Assembly: GCA_963782445.1 (NCBI GenBank)
Contig: CAWAJM010000001.1
Location: 1,922,001-1,986,000 of the forward strand
DNA: 64,000 bases
Source: ZC4RG20 sp963782445
Lineage (GTDB): Bacteria; Pseudomonadota; Gammaproteobacteria; Steroidobacterales; Rariloculaceae
Direction: 5' to 3'
The first letter of the stretch is position 1, and each line of letters begins with the position of its first letter. Positions 43,795 through 53,951 of this stretch are shown here, in pieces. A program made the translations under genes and the position numbers. Below the pieces are notes generated by a model. It did not search any database. It worked only from the letters and a program-made list of their open reading frames with translations, and was not told the origin of the DNA.

Positions 43795-44193
43795 ATGGCG
43801 CATCCCGTTAAGGCGGTCGAAGGTCAGGTCGCGCTCATTCTCGAGCGCCTGCGCTCGATCTGCCTGGCCCTCCCGCAGGCCACGGAAAAGCTGGCCTGGG
43901 GCGAGCCGACCTTCCGGGCCGGCGGCGGCAAGATCTTCGCGCAGTTCGACAATCATCATCACGGTGCTGACCACGTGGCGGTTTGGCTGCCAGCACTGCC
44001 GGGCGCGCAGGACGTGTGGGTCCAGGCCGATCCGCGGCGCTTTTTCGCGCCGCCCTACTGCGGCGTCAGAGGGTGGATCGGCGTCCGGCTCGACGATGAC
44101 GGCGTCGACTGGGACCAAGTGGCCGGGCTCGTGCAAGACGCCTTTCGCCTCGTGGCTTCCAAGAAGCTCATTGCGCAACTCGATGGTGCGTGA
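43795..44193 (+). CDS. MmcQ/YjbR family protein
   Basis: A 132-residue protein with the YjbR fold: 'ICLALPQATEKLAWGEPTFR', 'KIFAQFDNHH', 'FFAPPYCGVRGWIGVRLDD'. Members bind DNA weakly or have no known role. It follows the GST after 23 bases and is probably in the same transcript. The open frame continues upstream through the GST in another phase; the ATG at 43795 gives the standard length. Confidence 0.87.
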   Translation: MAHPVKAVEGQVALILERLRSICLALPQATEKLAWGEPTFRAGGGKIFAQFDNHHHGADHVAVWLPALPGAQDVWVQADPRRFFAPPYCGVRGWIGVRLDDDGVDWDQVAGLVQDAFRLVASKKLIAQLDGA

Positions 44194-44340
44194 TGCCCCT
44201 GGCCGCCGCGACCACCCTGCCGGCAACGATGTGTATGTGCGCGTCGAAGGCGGTCATTCCTCGGCGCATATCTCGGGCGGCGACTCACGGAAAATCACGG
44301 GCATGCTCATCGACGGTTCGACCGGCAAGGTTGTTGCGTC

Positions 44341-44967
44341 TTACCTCCGGTACGCCGAGCCCAGGGACCTGATTTGTCCCGTCACAGCCGCCCCGTTCGC
44401 TGACCGCGTTTTTTGACCGAGCGCGTCGAGCGCGAGATTGAGCTCGAGTACGTTCACGATCCGGTCATCGGTCAGCGGTCCGCCCGGCGAGAACGCCCGT
44501 TCGCGAATCAATGCGTTGACGCGCGCATTTGGCAGGCCGCGCGCGGCCGCGACGCGCGCAGCCTGATAGAGCGCCGCGTGCTCGCTTATGTGCGGATCGA
44601 GCCCGGCGCCCGAGGTCGCCGCGAGCTCCGGCGGCAGTGGATTATCGGCCGTAGCGCCATAGCGCTTGACGATATCTTCGGCGCGCTTGGTCAAATCGGT
44701 GTTCGTGGGCGACTTGTTGCTGCCGCCGGCGGCCGATGCGTTGTAGTCGACGGCCGAGGGACGCGGCCAGAAATACCGGGGCTGCGTGAAACTCTGGGCG
44801 ATTAAGCGGCTACCGACTACGTGTCCATCAGCGGCTCTTATCAGGGAGCCCCCGGCTGCCTCGGGCGCGACGACTTGCGCGATCCCGAAGACGGCTCCTG
44901 CATAAAGCACGACGCAGATCAGCATCGTAGCGACACCGACCCGTATGCTCGAAATCCACATTTCCAT
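44341..44967 (-). CDS. kdpC: Potassium-transporting ATPase subunit KdpC
   Basis: A 208-residue KdpC. One N-terminal helix is followed by 'GSLIRAADGHVVGSRLIAQS' and 'PRYFWPRPSAVDYN', then 'NPLPPELAATSGAGLDPHIS', all typical. KdpC is the accessory subunit of the high-affinity K pump. It is the last kdp structural gene on the minus strand, after kdpA, with a 35-base gap. Confidence 0.95.
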   Translation of the reverse strand: MEMWISSIRVGVATMLICVVLYAGAVFGIAQVVAPEAAGGSLIRAADGHVVGSRLIAQSFTQPRYFWPRPSAVDYNASAAGGSNKSPTNTDLTKRAEDIVKRYGATADNPLPPELAATSGAGLDPHISEHAALYQAARVAAARGLPNARVNALIRERAFSPGGPLTDDRIVNVLELNLALDALGQKTRSANGAAVTGQIRSLGSAYRR

Positions 44968-45002
44968 GTCTCCAATAGGTCGATTGGTGGGAGCCGACTC
45001 AC

Positions 45003-46679
45003 TCAGTGCATGTAGAGGAAGTGCTCCGCAATGGGCCCGAGCGCGGCCGCAGGAAAGAAGCTCAGCGCGCCGATGAACACGATCGTCGCGAGGAGCATGA
45101 TGCCAAAAGTGCCGTCCTCGACGCCGAGGCTTCCGGCGGAAATCGCCGTGGGCCGCTTGGTGGCCAAGGACCCGGCGATCGCGAGAGGCAGGATGATCGG
45201 AATGAACCGCGCGAGCAGCATGACAATACCGGTCGCAACGTCCCACTGCATCGTGCCGTCGCCGAGACCTTCGAAACCCGAGCCGTTGTTCGCGCTCGAG
45301 GAGCTGAACTCATAGAGGATTTCGCTGAAGCCGTGCGGCCCCGTGTTGTTCAGCGTCGTTTGACCCATAGGCGATGCAGCGAACACGGCCGTCCCGACGA
45401 GAATCAGGAATCCGTGGGCGAAAAGCGCGAGCGCTGCGAGCTTGACCTCGTAGCCCTCGACTCGCCGGCCCAAGTACTCTGGCGTGCGACCGACCATCAT
45501 CCCGGCCAAGAAAACCCCGAACACGATGTACAGGAACATGTTTATCATGCCAACGCCGACGCCGCCGAACGTCTCGTTGAGCCACATCCCGATCATCGGC
45601 ATGAGTCCCGTCATGGGGTTCAGGCTGTCGTGCATGGCGCCGACCGAACCATTACTTGTCGAAGTTGTCGCCACTGCCCAGAGGGGACCGCTCGAGGGCG
45701 CGAACCGCATCTCCTTGCCTTCGAGGTTGCCGACCGTTTGCTCGATAGGGAGGTTCTTGAATGCCTCCGTGGGCGCTGCCTCGAAGTGCACGGCGGCGGC
45801 GGTGTTCGCGACCAGCAGGGCAAGCATGACGGCGAAGACGACGGCCGCATGCCGCATGCGCCCGACTATGCGGCCAAACGTCCAGACGCAGGCCATCGGG
45901 ATCAAGAGGATGGCCGCGATCGAGAGCGCGTTCGTCCAGAAGGTCGGATCCTCGAATGGGTGCGTCGAGTTCGGCCCGAAGAAGCCGCCTCCGTTCGTGC
46001 CAAGCTGCTTGATCGCGACGAACGCCGCGACAGGTCCGCGGGCGATGATCTGCTCGGCGCCTTCGAGCGTATGCGCGACGACGGAGCCGTGGAAGGTCAT
46101 CGGCACGCCACCGAATACCATGAGCGTCGCGACGACGAGCGCGCCGGGCAGGAAGACGAGGAACGAGGCGCGCTGGACATCGACGAAGAAGTTTCCCATG
46201 CCGCGGCCCGCGAGGCCCCGCGCGAGCGCGGCGAGTGCCGCGACGCCCGTTGCCGCCGAGACGAACTGCAGCCACATTAGCGCTCCGAGCTGCGAGAAGT
46301 AGCTCATCGTGACTTCGCCGGAGTAATGCTGCAGGTTCGTGTTCGTCGTGAACGAGGCGGCCGTGTTGAAAATCGTGTGGCCGGCGATGGCGCCCTTGTG
46401 ATCCGGGTTCAACGGCAGATGCTGCTGGAGCGCCATGATCCCGAAGCTCACGACGAACATGATGACATTGAACGCCAGCATGGAGCGCATGTACTGCTTC
46501 CAGTTCTGCGACCCCGAGCCGAACCGGCCCGCGACGCGCTGGAAGAGGCGCGTGAACCGGCAGGCGGCGCTGCCGGCAGCGGGGCCAGGGTTCATGGCCC
46601 AGTGCATGTACCGGCCGAGGGGCCAGGACAGCAGGATCGTGCCACCTACGACCAATGTGACGAACATGACGGCGTACAT
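45003..46679 (-). CDS. kdpA: Potassium-transporting ATPase subunit KdpA
   Basis: A 558-residue KdpA with about ten helices and the selectivity-filter-like loops 'NTAASFTTNTNLQHYSGE', 'KQLGTNGGGFFGPNSTHPFE' and 'SSSANNGSGFEGLGDGT'. It is the K-binding subunit of the pump. The gene lies downstream of kdpB here, instead of upstream as in the standard kdpFABC order. A 27-residue membrane peptide precedes it. Confidence 0.96.
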   Translation of the reverse strand: MYAVMFVTLVVGGTILLSWPLGRYMHWAMNPGPAAGSAACRFTRLFQRVAGRFGSGSQNWKQYMRSMLAFNVIMFVVSFGIMALQQHLPLNPDHKGAIAGHTIFNTAASFTTNTNLQHYSGEVTMSYFSQLGALMWLQFVSAATGVAALAALARGLAGRGMGNFFVDVQRASFLVFLPGALVVATLMVFGGVPMTFHGSVVAHTLEGAEQIIARGPVAAFVAIKQLGTNGGGFFGPNSTHPFEDPTFWTNALSIAAILLIPMACVWTFGRIVGRMRHAAVVFAVMLALLVANTAAAVHFEAAPTEAFKNLPIEQTVGNLEGKEMRFAPSSGPLWAVATTSTSNGSVGAMHDSLNPMTGLMPMIGMWLNETFGGVGVGMINMFLYIVFGVFLAGMMVGRTPEYLGRRVEGYEVKLAALALFAHGFLILVGTAVFAASPMGQTTLNNTGPHGFSEILYEFSSSSANNGSGFEGLGDGTMQWDVATGIVMLLARFIPIILPLAIAGSLATKRPTAISAGSLGVEDGTFGIMLLATIVFIGALSFFPAAALGPIAEHFLYMH

Positions 46680-46725
46680 AAAGACCCGCGAGAATCGTTT
46701 GACGATCGGAAGTTCGGTTTGCCCG

Positions 46726-46809
46726 CTAGGCCCGTGCCGTCCAGACAGCGACGAGGTAGAGCAGCCCGAAGACCGCGAGCCCGAGCAACAGATAGATCAG
46801 CGTAAGCAT
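46726..46809 (-). CDS. 27-residue membrane peptide between kdpB and kdpA
   Basis: ATG at 46809 to TAG at 46726 encodes 27 residues, almost all one helix ('LIYLLLGLAVFGLLYLVAVW') with a short basic tail. It starts 5 bases after the kdpB stop and 46 bases before kdpA. Small peptides of this sort, distinct from KdpF, are found at the head of some kdp operons. Here it stands where kdpF would normally precede kdpA. The close packing supports it as a real gene; its function is unknown. Confidence 0.6.
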   Translation of the reverse strand: MLTLIYLLLGLAVFGLLYLVAVWTARA

Positions 46810-46814
46810 TGCCT

Positions 46815-48932
46815 TTATACCCATCCCAATGCGTTCAGTATCAGATCGATTAACTTGATGCCGACGAACGGCGCGACGACGCCGCCTATGCCGTAGACAG
46901 CCAGGTTCCTCCGCAGCAGCGCCGCGGCGCCCACCGCGCGATAGGCGACGCCTCGCAGTGCCAACGGGATTAGTACGACGATGATGAGCGCGTTGAAGAC
47001 GACGGCGCTCAGTATCGCCGACTCCGGTGACGCGAGGCCCATGACGTTGAGTGCCCCGAGCGGGCCCGCCTCGCCTTGGGGGGCGTAAAGGCCGACGAAG
47101 ATCGCCGGAAGGATCGCGAAGTACTTCGCGACGTCGTTGGCGAGGCTGAACGTCGTAAGTGCCCCTCGGGTCATGATAAGTTGCTTTCCGATCTCGACGA
47201 CCTCGAGCAGCTTCGTGGGGTTGCTGTCGAGGTCGATCATGTTGCCGGCCTCGCGCGCCGCTTGCGTCCCGGTGTTCATGGCGACGCCGACATCGGCCTG
47301 CGCGAGGGCCGGGGCGTCGTTCGTGCCGTCGCCCGTCATCGCGACGAGGTGACCCGCGGCCTGCTCGGCGCGGATGCGTTCGAGCTTGGCCTCGGGCGTC
47401 GCCTCCGCCATGTAGTCGTCGACGCCGGCTTCCGCGGCGACCGCGGCGGCCGTAAGCGGGTTATCGCCCGTGATCATGATGGTCCGGATACCCATCTTGC
47501 GCAGCTCGGCGAACCGCTCCTTGATGCCGCCTTTGACGACGTCCTTGAGCTTTACGACGCCGAGCACCTCGGCGTTCTCGGCGACGACGAGGGGGGTGGC
47601 GCCGCTCCGGGCGACACGCTTCACGATATCCTCCACGTCCTCGGGAACGTGCCCGCCCTGCTTGTCCACATAGACCCGTACGGCGTCGGCCGCGCCTTTT
47701 CGGATGCAACGTGCCGGCTGGCCGCCGCCGGTTGAAAAATCGACGCCGCTCATGCGCGTCTGGGCAGAGAAGGGCACGAACTTGGCGTGCGGCTCCGCCA
47801 CCTCGCGGCCGCGGAGCTTGAACTTCTGCTTCGCCAGCACCGCGATGCTCCGCCCTTCGGGTGTCTCGTCAGCGAGCGATGCGAGCTGGGCGGCATCTGC
47901 GAGCCGGGCGGCCGTCACGCCGCGCGCGGGGATGAATTCGCTCGCCATGCGATTGCCGAGCGTAATCGTGCCCGTCTTGTCCAGCAGGAGCAGATCAACG
48001 TCGCCGGCCGTCTCGACGGCTCGGCCGCTCATGGCCAGGACATTGCGCCCGATCATCCGGTCGATGCCGCTGACGCCGATGGCGCTCAGCAGTGCACCGA
48101 TCGTCGTCGGGATCAGACAGACGAGCAAGGCGATGAGCACCGGCACGGGCAGCTCGAGCCTCGCATACGCCCCGAACGGCTGCAAAGTGACGACGACGAG
48201 CAGAAAGATCAGCGTAAGCCCTGAGAGCAGGATCGTTAGCGCGATCTCGTTCGGCGTCTTTTGTCGCTGCGCCCCTTCGACCATGGCGATCATGCGGTCG
48301 AGAAAGCCGCGGCCGCGCTCCATGGTGACGCGGACGACGATACGATCGCTGACGACCGTCGTCCCGCCGGTGACGGCACTGCGGTCGCCCCCGCTCTCCC
48401 GAATCACGGGGGCGGATTCGCCCGTGATCGCCGCCTCGTTCACCGTTGCGATGCCCTCGATGACCTCGCCGTCGGCGGGGATCACGTCCCCGGCGCTGCA
48501 GACGACGGTATCGCCCTTGCCGAGCTGGCCGGCCGGGACCCGTACCTCGCGACGATTCACGAGCTTGCGGGCCATCGTCTCGTGGCGCGCGCGGCGCAAC
48601 GTGTCCGCCTGTGCCTTGCCGCGTCCTTCGGCCATGGCTTCCGCAAAATTGGCGAACAGCACGGTGAACCACAGCCATACCGCGAGCTGTGCCACGAAAG
48701 CGCGATCCGCCGAAAAAGGTATCTCGACCGTCGTGACGGCAGCGCCGACGAGCGTCACGAACATGACCGGATTCTTGGCCATGAGGCGCGGGTCCAGCTT
48801 CTTGAACGCGCCGCGAATGGCCTGGACGATGATGCGCCGTTCGAATAGCGAGCGCGGCTTCGGGCCTTGCGCGGCCGGCGGCTTGGCGCGCATTTTGCCC
48901 GAGGCCTCGGAAGCGAAGGCTTCGGTGCTCAT
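46815..48932 (-). CDS. kdpB: Potassium-transporting ATPase subunit KdpB
   Basis: A 705-residue P-type ATPase. 'MAKNPVMFVTLVGA' in the first helix, 'AAITGESAPVIRESGGDRSA' in the actuator, 'LLLLDKTGTITLGNRMA' at the phosphorylation site and 'VAMTGDGTNDAPALAQADVG' in the hinge are all KdpB signatures. It drives the pump by ATP hydrolysis. kdpF precedes it by 13 bases; kdpA follows rather than precedes it. Confidence 0.96.
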   Translation of the reverse strand: MSTEAFASEASGKMRAKPPAAQGPKPRSLFERRIIVQAIRGAFKKLDPRLMAKNPVMFVTLVGAAVTTVEIPFSADRAFVAQLAVWLWFTVLFANFAEAMAEGRGKAQADTLRRARHETMARKLVNRREVRVPAGQLGKGDTVVCSAGDVIPADGEVIEGIATVNEAAITGESAPVIRESGGDRSAVTGGTTVVSDRIVVRVTMERGRGFLDRMIAMVEGAQRQKTPNEIALTILLSGLTLIFLLVVVTLQPFGAYARLELPVPVLIALLVCLIPTTIGALLSAIGVSGIDRMIGRNVLAMSGRAVETAGDVDLLLLDKTGTITLGNRMASEFIPARGVTAARLADAAQLASLADETPEGRSIAVLAKQKFKLRGREVAEPHAKFVPFSAQTRMSGVDFSTGGGQPARCIRKGAADAVRVYVDKQGGHVPEDVEDIVKRVARSGATPLVVAENAEVLGVVKLKDVVKGGIKERFAELRKMGIRTIMITGDNPLTAAAVAAEAGVDDYMAEATPEAKLERIRAEQAAGHLVAMTGDGTNDAPALAQADVGVAMNTGTQAAREAGNMIDLDSNPTKLLEVVEIGKQLIMTRGALTTFSLANDVAKYFAILPAIFVGLYAPQGEAGPLGALNVMGLASPESAILSAVVFNALIIVVLIPLALRGVAYRAVGAAALLRRNLAVYGIGGVVAPFVGIKLIDLILNALGWV

Positions 48933-48945
48933 AATACATCTCCAG

Positions 48946-49029
48946 TCAGAACTTCTCCGGCCGAATGACGGCGGCGAGCAAATAGACGAATAGCAACAAC
49001 GCGATGCTGGCTACGGTGATGAGTCCCAT
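48946..49029 (-). CDS. kdpF: KdpF small subunit
   Basis: ATG at 49029 to TGA at 48946 encodes 27 residues: one helix with 'ALLLFVYLLAAVIRPEKF', and RPEKF is the conserved KdpF end. A GGAGGA precedes it. KdpF stabilises the pump complex. It is the first gene of the minus-strand operon and is followed after 13 bases by kdpB. Confidence 0.88.
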   Translation of the reverse strand: MGLITVASIALLLFVYLLAAVIRPEKF

Positions 49030-49387
49030 GCGGCTTTCCTCCAACAGTTCTCAATGCGGGCAATCGACCTCCGAGACAATCGCTTCGGCCGGCGCCGGCG
49101 GATTGAGCGTATGAGCCATGCGAATATGGCCGCAATACCGATTGGAGGGGTCGGATATAAGGAAGACGTTAAGACTCGGCCATCCGTCACGTAGTCACTG
49201 CCGTCGAGCAATTGTTTTGGCTACGCCACGAGGCTCGGCCGTGGGGGCTACGGCTCGTCGCCTGCTCGACGAAAAATCGAGCGCTCACCGACCGCCGTAA
49301 TTGTTTCTTCAGGAGGGCGCGTTACCGCTTCGAGCCCTGGATCTGTAGCATAATGCGCGTTTGCGCCTCCTTTCGCCGGGGTCGTTG
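49030..49387. other. Divergent kdp promoter region
   Basis: 358 bases between kdpF (minus) and kdpD (plus). It is less GC-rich than its surroundings and has several AT-rich patches, so promoters for both sides and a KdpE site are expected. I could not find a convincing copy of the E. coli KdpE box. No gene is supported. Confidence 0.45.
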
Positions 49388-52082
49388 ATGTTTCAGGCCG
49401 ATTTGCGGCCGTCTCCCAATGCGCTTCTCGTTGAGGCCACACGCGCGGGACGGGGCCGCCTCAAGATCTTCATTGGCGCTGCGCCTGGCGTCGGCAAGAC
49501 GTTCGAAATGCTGACGCAGGGCCTGCGGCTTAAGGCCGAAGGCGTCAACGTCATGATAGGCGTCGTCGAGACGCATGGCCGGGAGGAGACGCAACGCTTG
49601 ACGCGGGACCTTCCGGTGCTTCCGCCCGCGCGCCTGACGTACCACGGCCGCTCGATGCAGGAGCTCGATCTCGATGGCCTGCTCGAACGTCGGCCGCAAC
49701 TGGCGCTTGTCGACGAGCTCGCGCATACAAACGTCCCCGGGAGCCGTCACGAGAAGCGGTGGCAGGACGTTCGAGGAACTGCTCAATGCGGGCATCGACG
49801 TGTATACGACAATGAACATTCAGCACCTCGAGTCGCTGAACAACGTCGTGGCGAAGATCTCGAGAGTCAACGTCCGCGAGACGGTGCCCGACCATGTGGT
49901 GGACCGGGCGGATCAGATCGCCGTGATCGACCTTCCCGCAGAGGATTTGATTCAGCGCCTCCATGAGGGGAAGGTCTACGTGCCGGAGACGGCGCAGCTC
50001 GCTCTTCAGCACTTCTTCAGCCCAGGCAACCTTACGGCCTTGCGGGAGCTCCTGCTTCGTAGTGCCGCCGAACGCGTCGATGCAGACGTATTGAACTGGC
50101 GGCGGGCCCGTGCCATCGAGCAACCATGGCGGACTCAGGAGCGGCTCATGGTGCTGATCGGGGCCTCCGCGGATTCGCTGCGGCTCGTGCGCCTCGGCAA
50201 GCGTTTAGCTGGGCCCGGGCAAGCGCCGTGGATCGTTGCACACGTGAGCCGGAGCCGGGACGGCGCGGAAGCGCTCGATGCGTGTCTCGCGGAGGCGTTC
50301 AAGCTAGCGGAGGAACTCGGCGCCCAGACGATGCTGCTCAACGGGCAGGACCTCGTAGCGGAAATTCTTGCGGCCGCGACCGAACACAACGTTACACAGA
50401 TCGTCGTAGGCCGCTCGCGCAATCGCTTGCGCACGTTTGCCCTGCAGCGTTCGCTCGCGAGCGACCTCGTCCGGCGGGCGGCCGATCTGGACGTCATCGT
50501 AGCGGCTGCCGGTGAAGGCCGAGAAGAGAGGGGCGTTAGACTGTCAAATCGGTCAAACTGGGCTCGTGCTGGCTGGAGGGCGTACGCGGAGGCGGCAGCC
50601 GTTACGGGCGCTTGCGCGGCCATCGCGCTGCTGCTCGACCCGCTGCTCGAGACCGCGAACCTCGGGCTCGTGTTTCTGATCGGCGTGCTTTTTGCGGCCG
50701 TGCGCGGCGGTGTCGGGCCCGCGCTGTTTTCGAGTGCCCTTAGCTTCCTCGTCTTCAACTACCTCCTCACGGAACCGCGTTACACGTTCAACATAAGCAG
50801 CCGGCGCGACACGCTCACCGTCGTATTTTACCTTGTGGTAGCGCTCGTCACCGGCCAACTCGCTGCCCGCGTGCGCGTTCAAATCGAGACCATTCGCGCC
50901 AACAATCGGCGCATCGCCTCGCTCGAGAACTTCAGCCGAAGACTGACGGGTATCGTAGGCCGAGACGATCTAGGATGGGTGCTAGTCGAGTATTTGCGCT
51001 CGACTCTCGCGCTCGACGCGATCGTCCTGATGCCGGGTGTGGACGGCAAGCTTGCAGTCGCAGCGGGCGATCCAGGCCGCGATGGACTGACTGACGGGGA
51101 GAAAACTGCGGCGGATTGGGCACGTCACCACAAGGAGACGGCAGGGCGGGGCACGGGGACGTTGCCGAACTGCGCATGGCAGTTTCTTCCGGTGCTTGGG
51201 CGCGACGCGACGCTCGCCGTGTTGGGCGTTCGGCCCATCGATGGGCGCCGCGCGCTCGATCCGGAGCAGCAACGGCTGCTCGTTGCGATGCGAAATCAAG
51301 CCGGCACGGCCCTGGAGAAGTTGCAGCTCGCGACCGAAATGCAGCGGACCCGGCTTCTCACCGAGACGGACAAGCTGCGCTCCTCGCTGCTTTCCTCCGT
51401 TTCCCACGACCTAAGAACGCCTCTCGTATCGATCAAGGGCGCAACCACAGCCTTGTTGGATCTTCCCGGCTCACTTTCGGAAGAGGACAAGCATGAATTG
51501 CTGGAGAACGTGCTCGAGGAGACGGACAGGCTGAACCGCTACGTTCAGAACCTGATCGATATGACGCGGCTGGGTTACGGGGCGATCAGCCCGCGGCGCG
51601 ATTGGTGCGATGTTCGCGACATTGTCGGTGCGGCAACGCGGGCGCTAAAGGGGAGCCTCAAGGGACATATAGTGACGCCGACGATTCGCGCGGCGGACGA
51701 GCTCGTGCATACCGACGCCGCCTTGCTGGGGCAAGTTCTTGTCAATCTGCTCGACAATGCCGCGAAGTACTCGCCGCCGGACGGTCCGATCGAGATTGAG
51801 GCACGGCGCGAGGCGCAGGATTACTTCCTAACGGTCTGCGACCATGGGGCCGGCATTCCTGTCAACGAACGCGAGAACGTATTCGACTTGTTCCACAGGG
51901 CGCGGGCGGCCGACCAACAACCCGCCGGCGCGGGCATGGGTCTCGCGATCTGTAAGGGCTTGGTGGAGTCTCTTGCAGGCGACATTTCCATCTCGTCGCG
52001 ACTCGGTGAGACCGGGGCCTGCATAACGATTCGGCTGCCGCAGCCACGGCAACTCCCACCCTCCCGAGAGCGAAGCGAGTGA
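49388..52082 (+). pseudogene. kdpD: KdpD sensor kinase gene with a one-base frameshift
   Basis: Together the two frames encode a full KdpD of about 897 residues. Frame one (from ATG 49388) gives 'IFIGAAPGVGKTFEML' and 'ELAHTNVPGSRHEKRWQDV'. Then at about 49769-49771, GACGTTCGAGGAA has one T more than the expected GAC-GTC-GAG-GAA, and the next frame continues 'EELLNAGIDVYTTMNIQHLE'. After that come the USP domain, four helices, a GAF domain and the kinase ('SSVSHDLRTPLVSIKGAT', 'VNLLDNAAKYSPPDGP', 'GAGMGLAICKGLVE'). Either the gene is inactive or this is a sequence error; a programmed shift is unlikely without a slippery site. kdpE overlaps its stop. Confidence 0.85.
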
Positions 52083-52771
52083 CAATCGGCGTTGCCCGAG
52101 TGCTCGTCATTGACGACGAAGCGCCGATCCGGAAATTTCTGCGGATTAGCTTGGCTGCCGAGCGATTCGATGCCATCGAGGCCCCGAATGCGGCAGAGGG
52201 CCTGCGGCTATTGACCGCCCAGCGACCGGATCTCGTCATTTTAGATCTCGGCCTACCAGATGCGGACGGTGTCGACGTAATTCCGGCCATTCGCGCCGTG
52301 AGCGAAGTGCCCATCATCGTTCTTTCTGTTAGAGCCGCGGAAGATCAGAAGGTGGCTGCGCTCGATGCGGGGGCGAACGACTATGTCACGAAACCATTTG
52401 CGACAGGCGAACTCATGGCGAGGATACGCGCCGCACTGCGCAGTCGGAGAGGTCCGCACGCGCCCGGCCCGCCATTCCGGGCCGGCCCGATCACTGTCAA
52501 CGTCGTCAAGCACGAGGTGCTGCTCGACGGGAAGGAGGTCAAGCTTACGCCGAAGGAATTTGAGCTGCTGGCGCAGCTCGTTGCGAACAGCGGGAAGCTC
52601 GTCACGCATCGGCAGTTGCTTACGGAGGTGTGGGGCGCTGCGCACGAAAGCGACACTCAATATCTGCGCGTTTACATCGGACAGCTGCGGCAGAAGCTCG
52701 GCGACGACCCGGCGGATCCGCGGTTTATCGCAAATGAGCCGGGAATCGGATATCGATTCATTGCTTCCTAA
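52079..52771 (+). CDS. kdpE: KdpE response regulator
   Basis: A 230-residue OmpR-type regulator. 'VLVIDDEAPIRKFL', the phospho-Asp in 'VILDLGLPDADGVD', 'YVTKPFATGELMARI' and the output end 'IANEPGIGYRFI' are KdpE-like. GTG overlaps the kdpD stop (GTGA). It controls the divergent kdpF operon in known systems. Confidence 0.93.
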   Translation: MTIGVARVLVIDDEAPIRKFLRISLAAERFDAIEAPNAAEGLRLLTAQRPDLVILDLGLPDADGVDVIPAIRAVSEVPIIVLSVRAAEDQKVAALDAGANDYVTKPFATGELMARIRAALRSRRGPHAPGPPFRAGPITVNVVKHEVLLDGKEVKLTPKEFELLAQLVANSGKLVTHRQLLTEVWGAAHESDTQYLRVYIGQLRQKLGDDPADPRFIANEPGIGYRFIAS

Positions 52772-52976
52772 GCGGCCACCAATGGCAAGGGGTGTTCCGA
52801 GTGTTGGTCCTCCATTCGTTTTTCAGAGCGCTCGAAGGGCCGCCCGTAGCGGCGCGGCGTGCCGGAATTACGCACCGAGCGTCATCGCACACTACAGTCA
52901 GGTGCAATTGAAGGCTCGGACGGCAACCGCTGGGTGAGCGCCGGGCTCGGGGAGCCGTCCGGAAGCCGCGGCCCGG

Positions 52977-53822
52977 TCAGTCCTTCATGAAGGCCAGCAG
53001 ATCGGCATTGATCACCTCCGCATGGGTCGTGATCATGCCGTGCGGATAGTCTTCGTAGGTTATCAACCTACCGTTCTTCTGCAACGCCGCCGATTTTGGG
53101 CCGGCAGCGACGTAGGGCACCACCTGATCGTCCTTGCTGTGCATCACCAGCACCGGTACGGTGATCTTCTTCAGATCCTCGGTGAAATCGGTTTCCGAGA
53201 ACGCCTTGATGCAATCGGTCTCCGCCTTGATGCCGCCCATCATGCCCTGCCGCCACCAATTGTTGACGAGGCCGGGGATGGTCTTCACGCCCGGCCGGTT
53301 GAATCCGTAGAATGGTCCTTCCGGCACGTCGCGGTAAAACTGCGCTCGATTGAATGCGTTCTGCTGGCGATAGGGATCGAACACCTCGCGCGGCAAGCCT
53401 TCAGGATTGGCATCCGTCTTCAGCATCAGCGGCGCCACAGCGCCGATTATCGCCGCTTTGGCGACGCGCTCTTCGCAGCGCGCAGCGTAATGAACCACCT
53501 CGCCGCCACCGGTCGAATGGCCGACGTGGATGGCGTTCCTGAGGTCGAGGCGTTCAGTCAGCGCCGCGAGATCGGCCGCGTAGTGGTCCATGTCATTGCC
53601 GGTGTCGGTCTGCGTCGAGCGGCCATGGCCGCGGCGATCATGGGCAATGACCCTGTAGCCGTGTTGCAAAAAGAACATCATCTGTGGATCCCAGTCATCC
53701 GCCGACAGTGGCCAGCCATGGCTGAAAACGATGGGCTGGCCCGAACCCCAATCCTTGTAAAAGATTTGAACACCGTCCTTCGTGGTCACATAGCTTCCGC
53801 CCTGATGCGTGTCGTTGTTCAT
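52977..53822 (-). CDS. Alpha/beta hydrolase, non-heme chloroperoxidase type
   Basis: A 281-residue hydrolase. The nucleophile elbow is 'HVGHSTGGGEVV', the oxyanion loop 'VFSHGWPLSADDWDPQ', the acid Asp probably in 'VMHSKDDQVVP' and the His in 'DYPHGMITTH'. These fit the non-heme haloperoxidase/arylesterase group. Cytoplasmic, no signal peptide. Codon use and GC look lower than in neighbouring genes, which may indicate transfer. It stands alone between kdpE and the PLD gene. Confidence 0.88.
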   Translation of the reverse strand: MNNDTHQGGSYVTTKDGVQIFYKDWGSGQPIVFSHGWPLSADDWDPQMMFFLQHGYRVIAHDRRGHGRSTQTDTGNDMDHYAADLAALTERLDLRNAIHVGHSTGGGEVVHYAARCEERVAKAAIIGAVAPLMLKTDANPEGLPREVFDPYRQQNAFNRAQFYRDVPEGPFYGFNRPGVKTIPGLVNNWWRQGMMGGIKAETDCIKAFSETDFTEDLKKITVPVLVMHSKDDQVVPYVAAGPKSAALQKNGRLITYEDYPHGMITTHAEVINADLLAFMKD

Positions 53823-53951
53823 TTCAGTGTCCTTTCAATGGTTGAACCGAGGAACGCGACTCATGCTCTTGTGCCTGTCCCCGACAAGGACCGTGAACAC
53901 GCGCGAGTTCGTGCTTCTAGCGTGCAGACACCTCGAGCCGAAGACGTAGGA

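Noticed and set aside
44184..44416. A plus-strand frame with protein-like sequence after the YjbR gene
   Set aside because: It overlaps the end of kdpC on the other strand and shows no known domain.
49769..49771. Programmed ribosomal frameshift in kdpD
   Set aside because: No slippery heptamer, no downstream pseudoknot seen; KdpD is not known to use frameshifting. An indel or sequence error is simpler.
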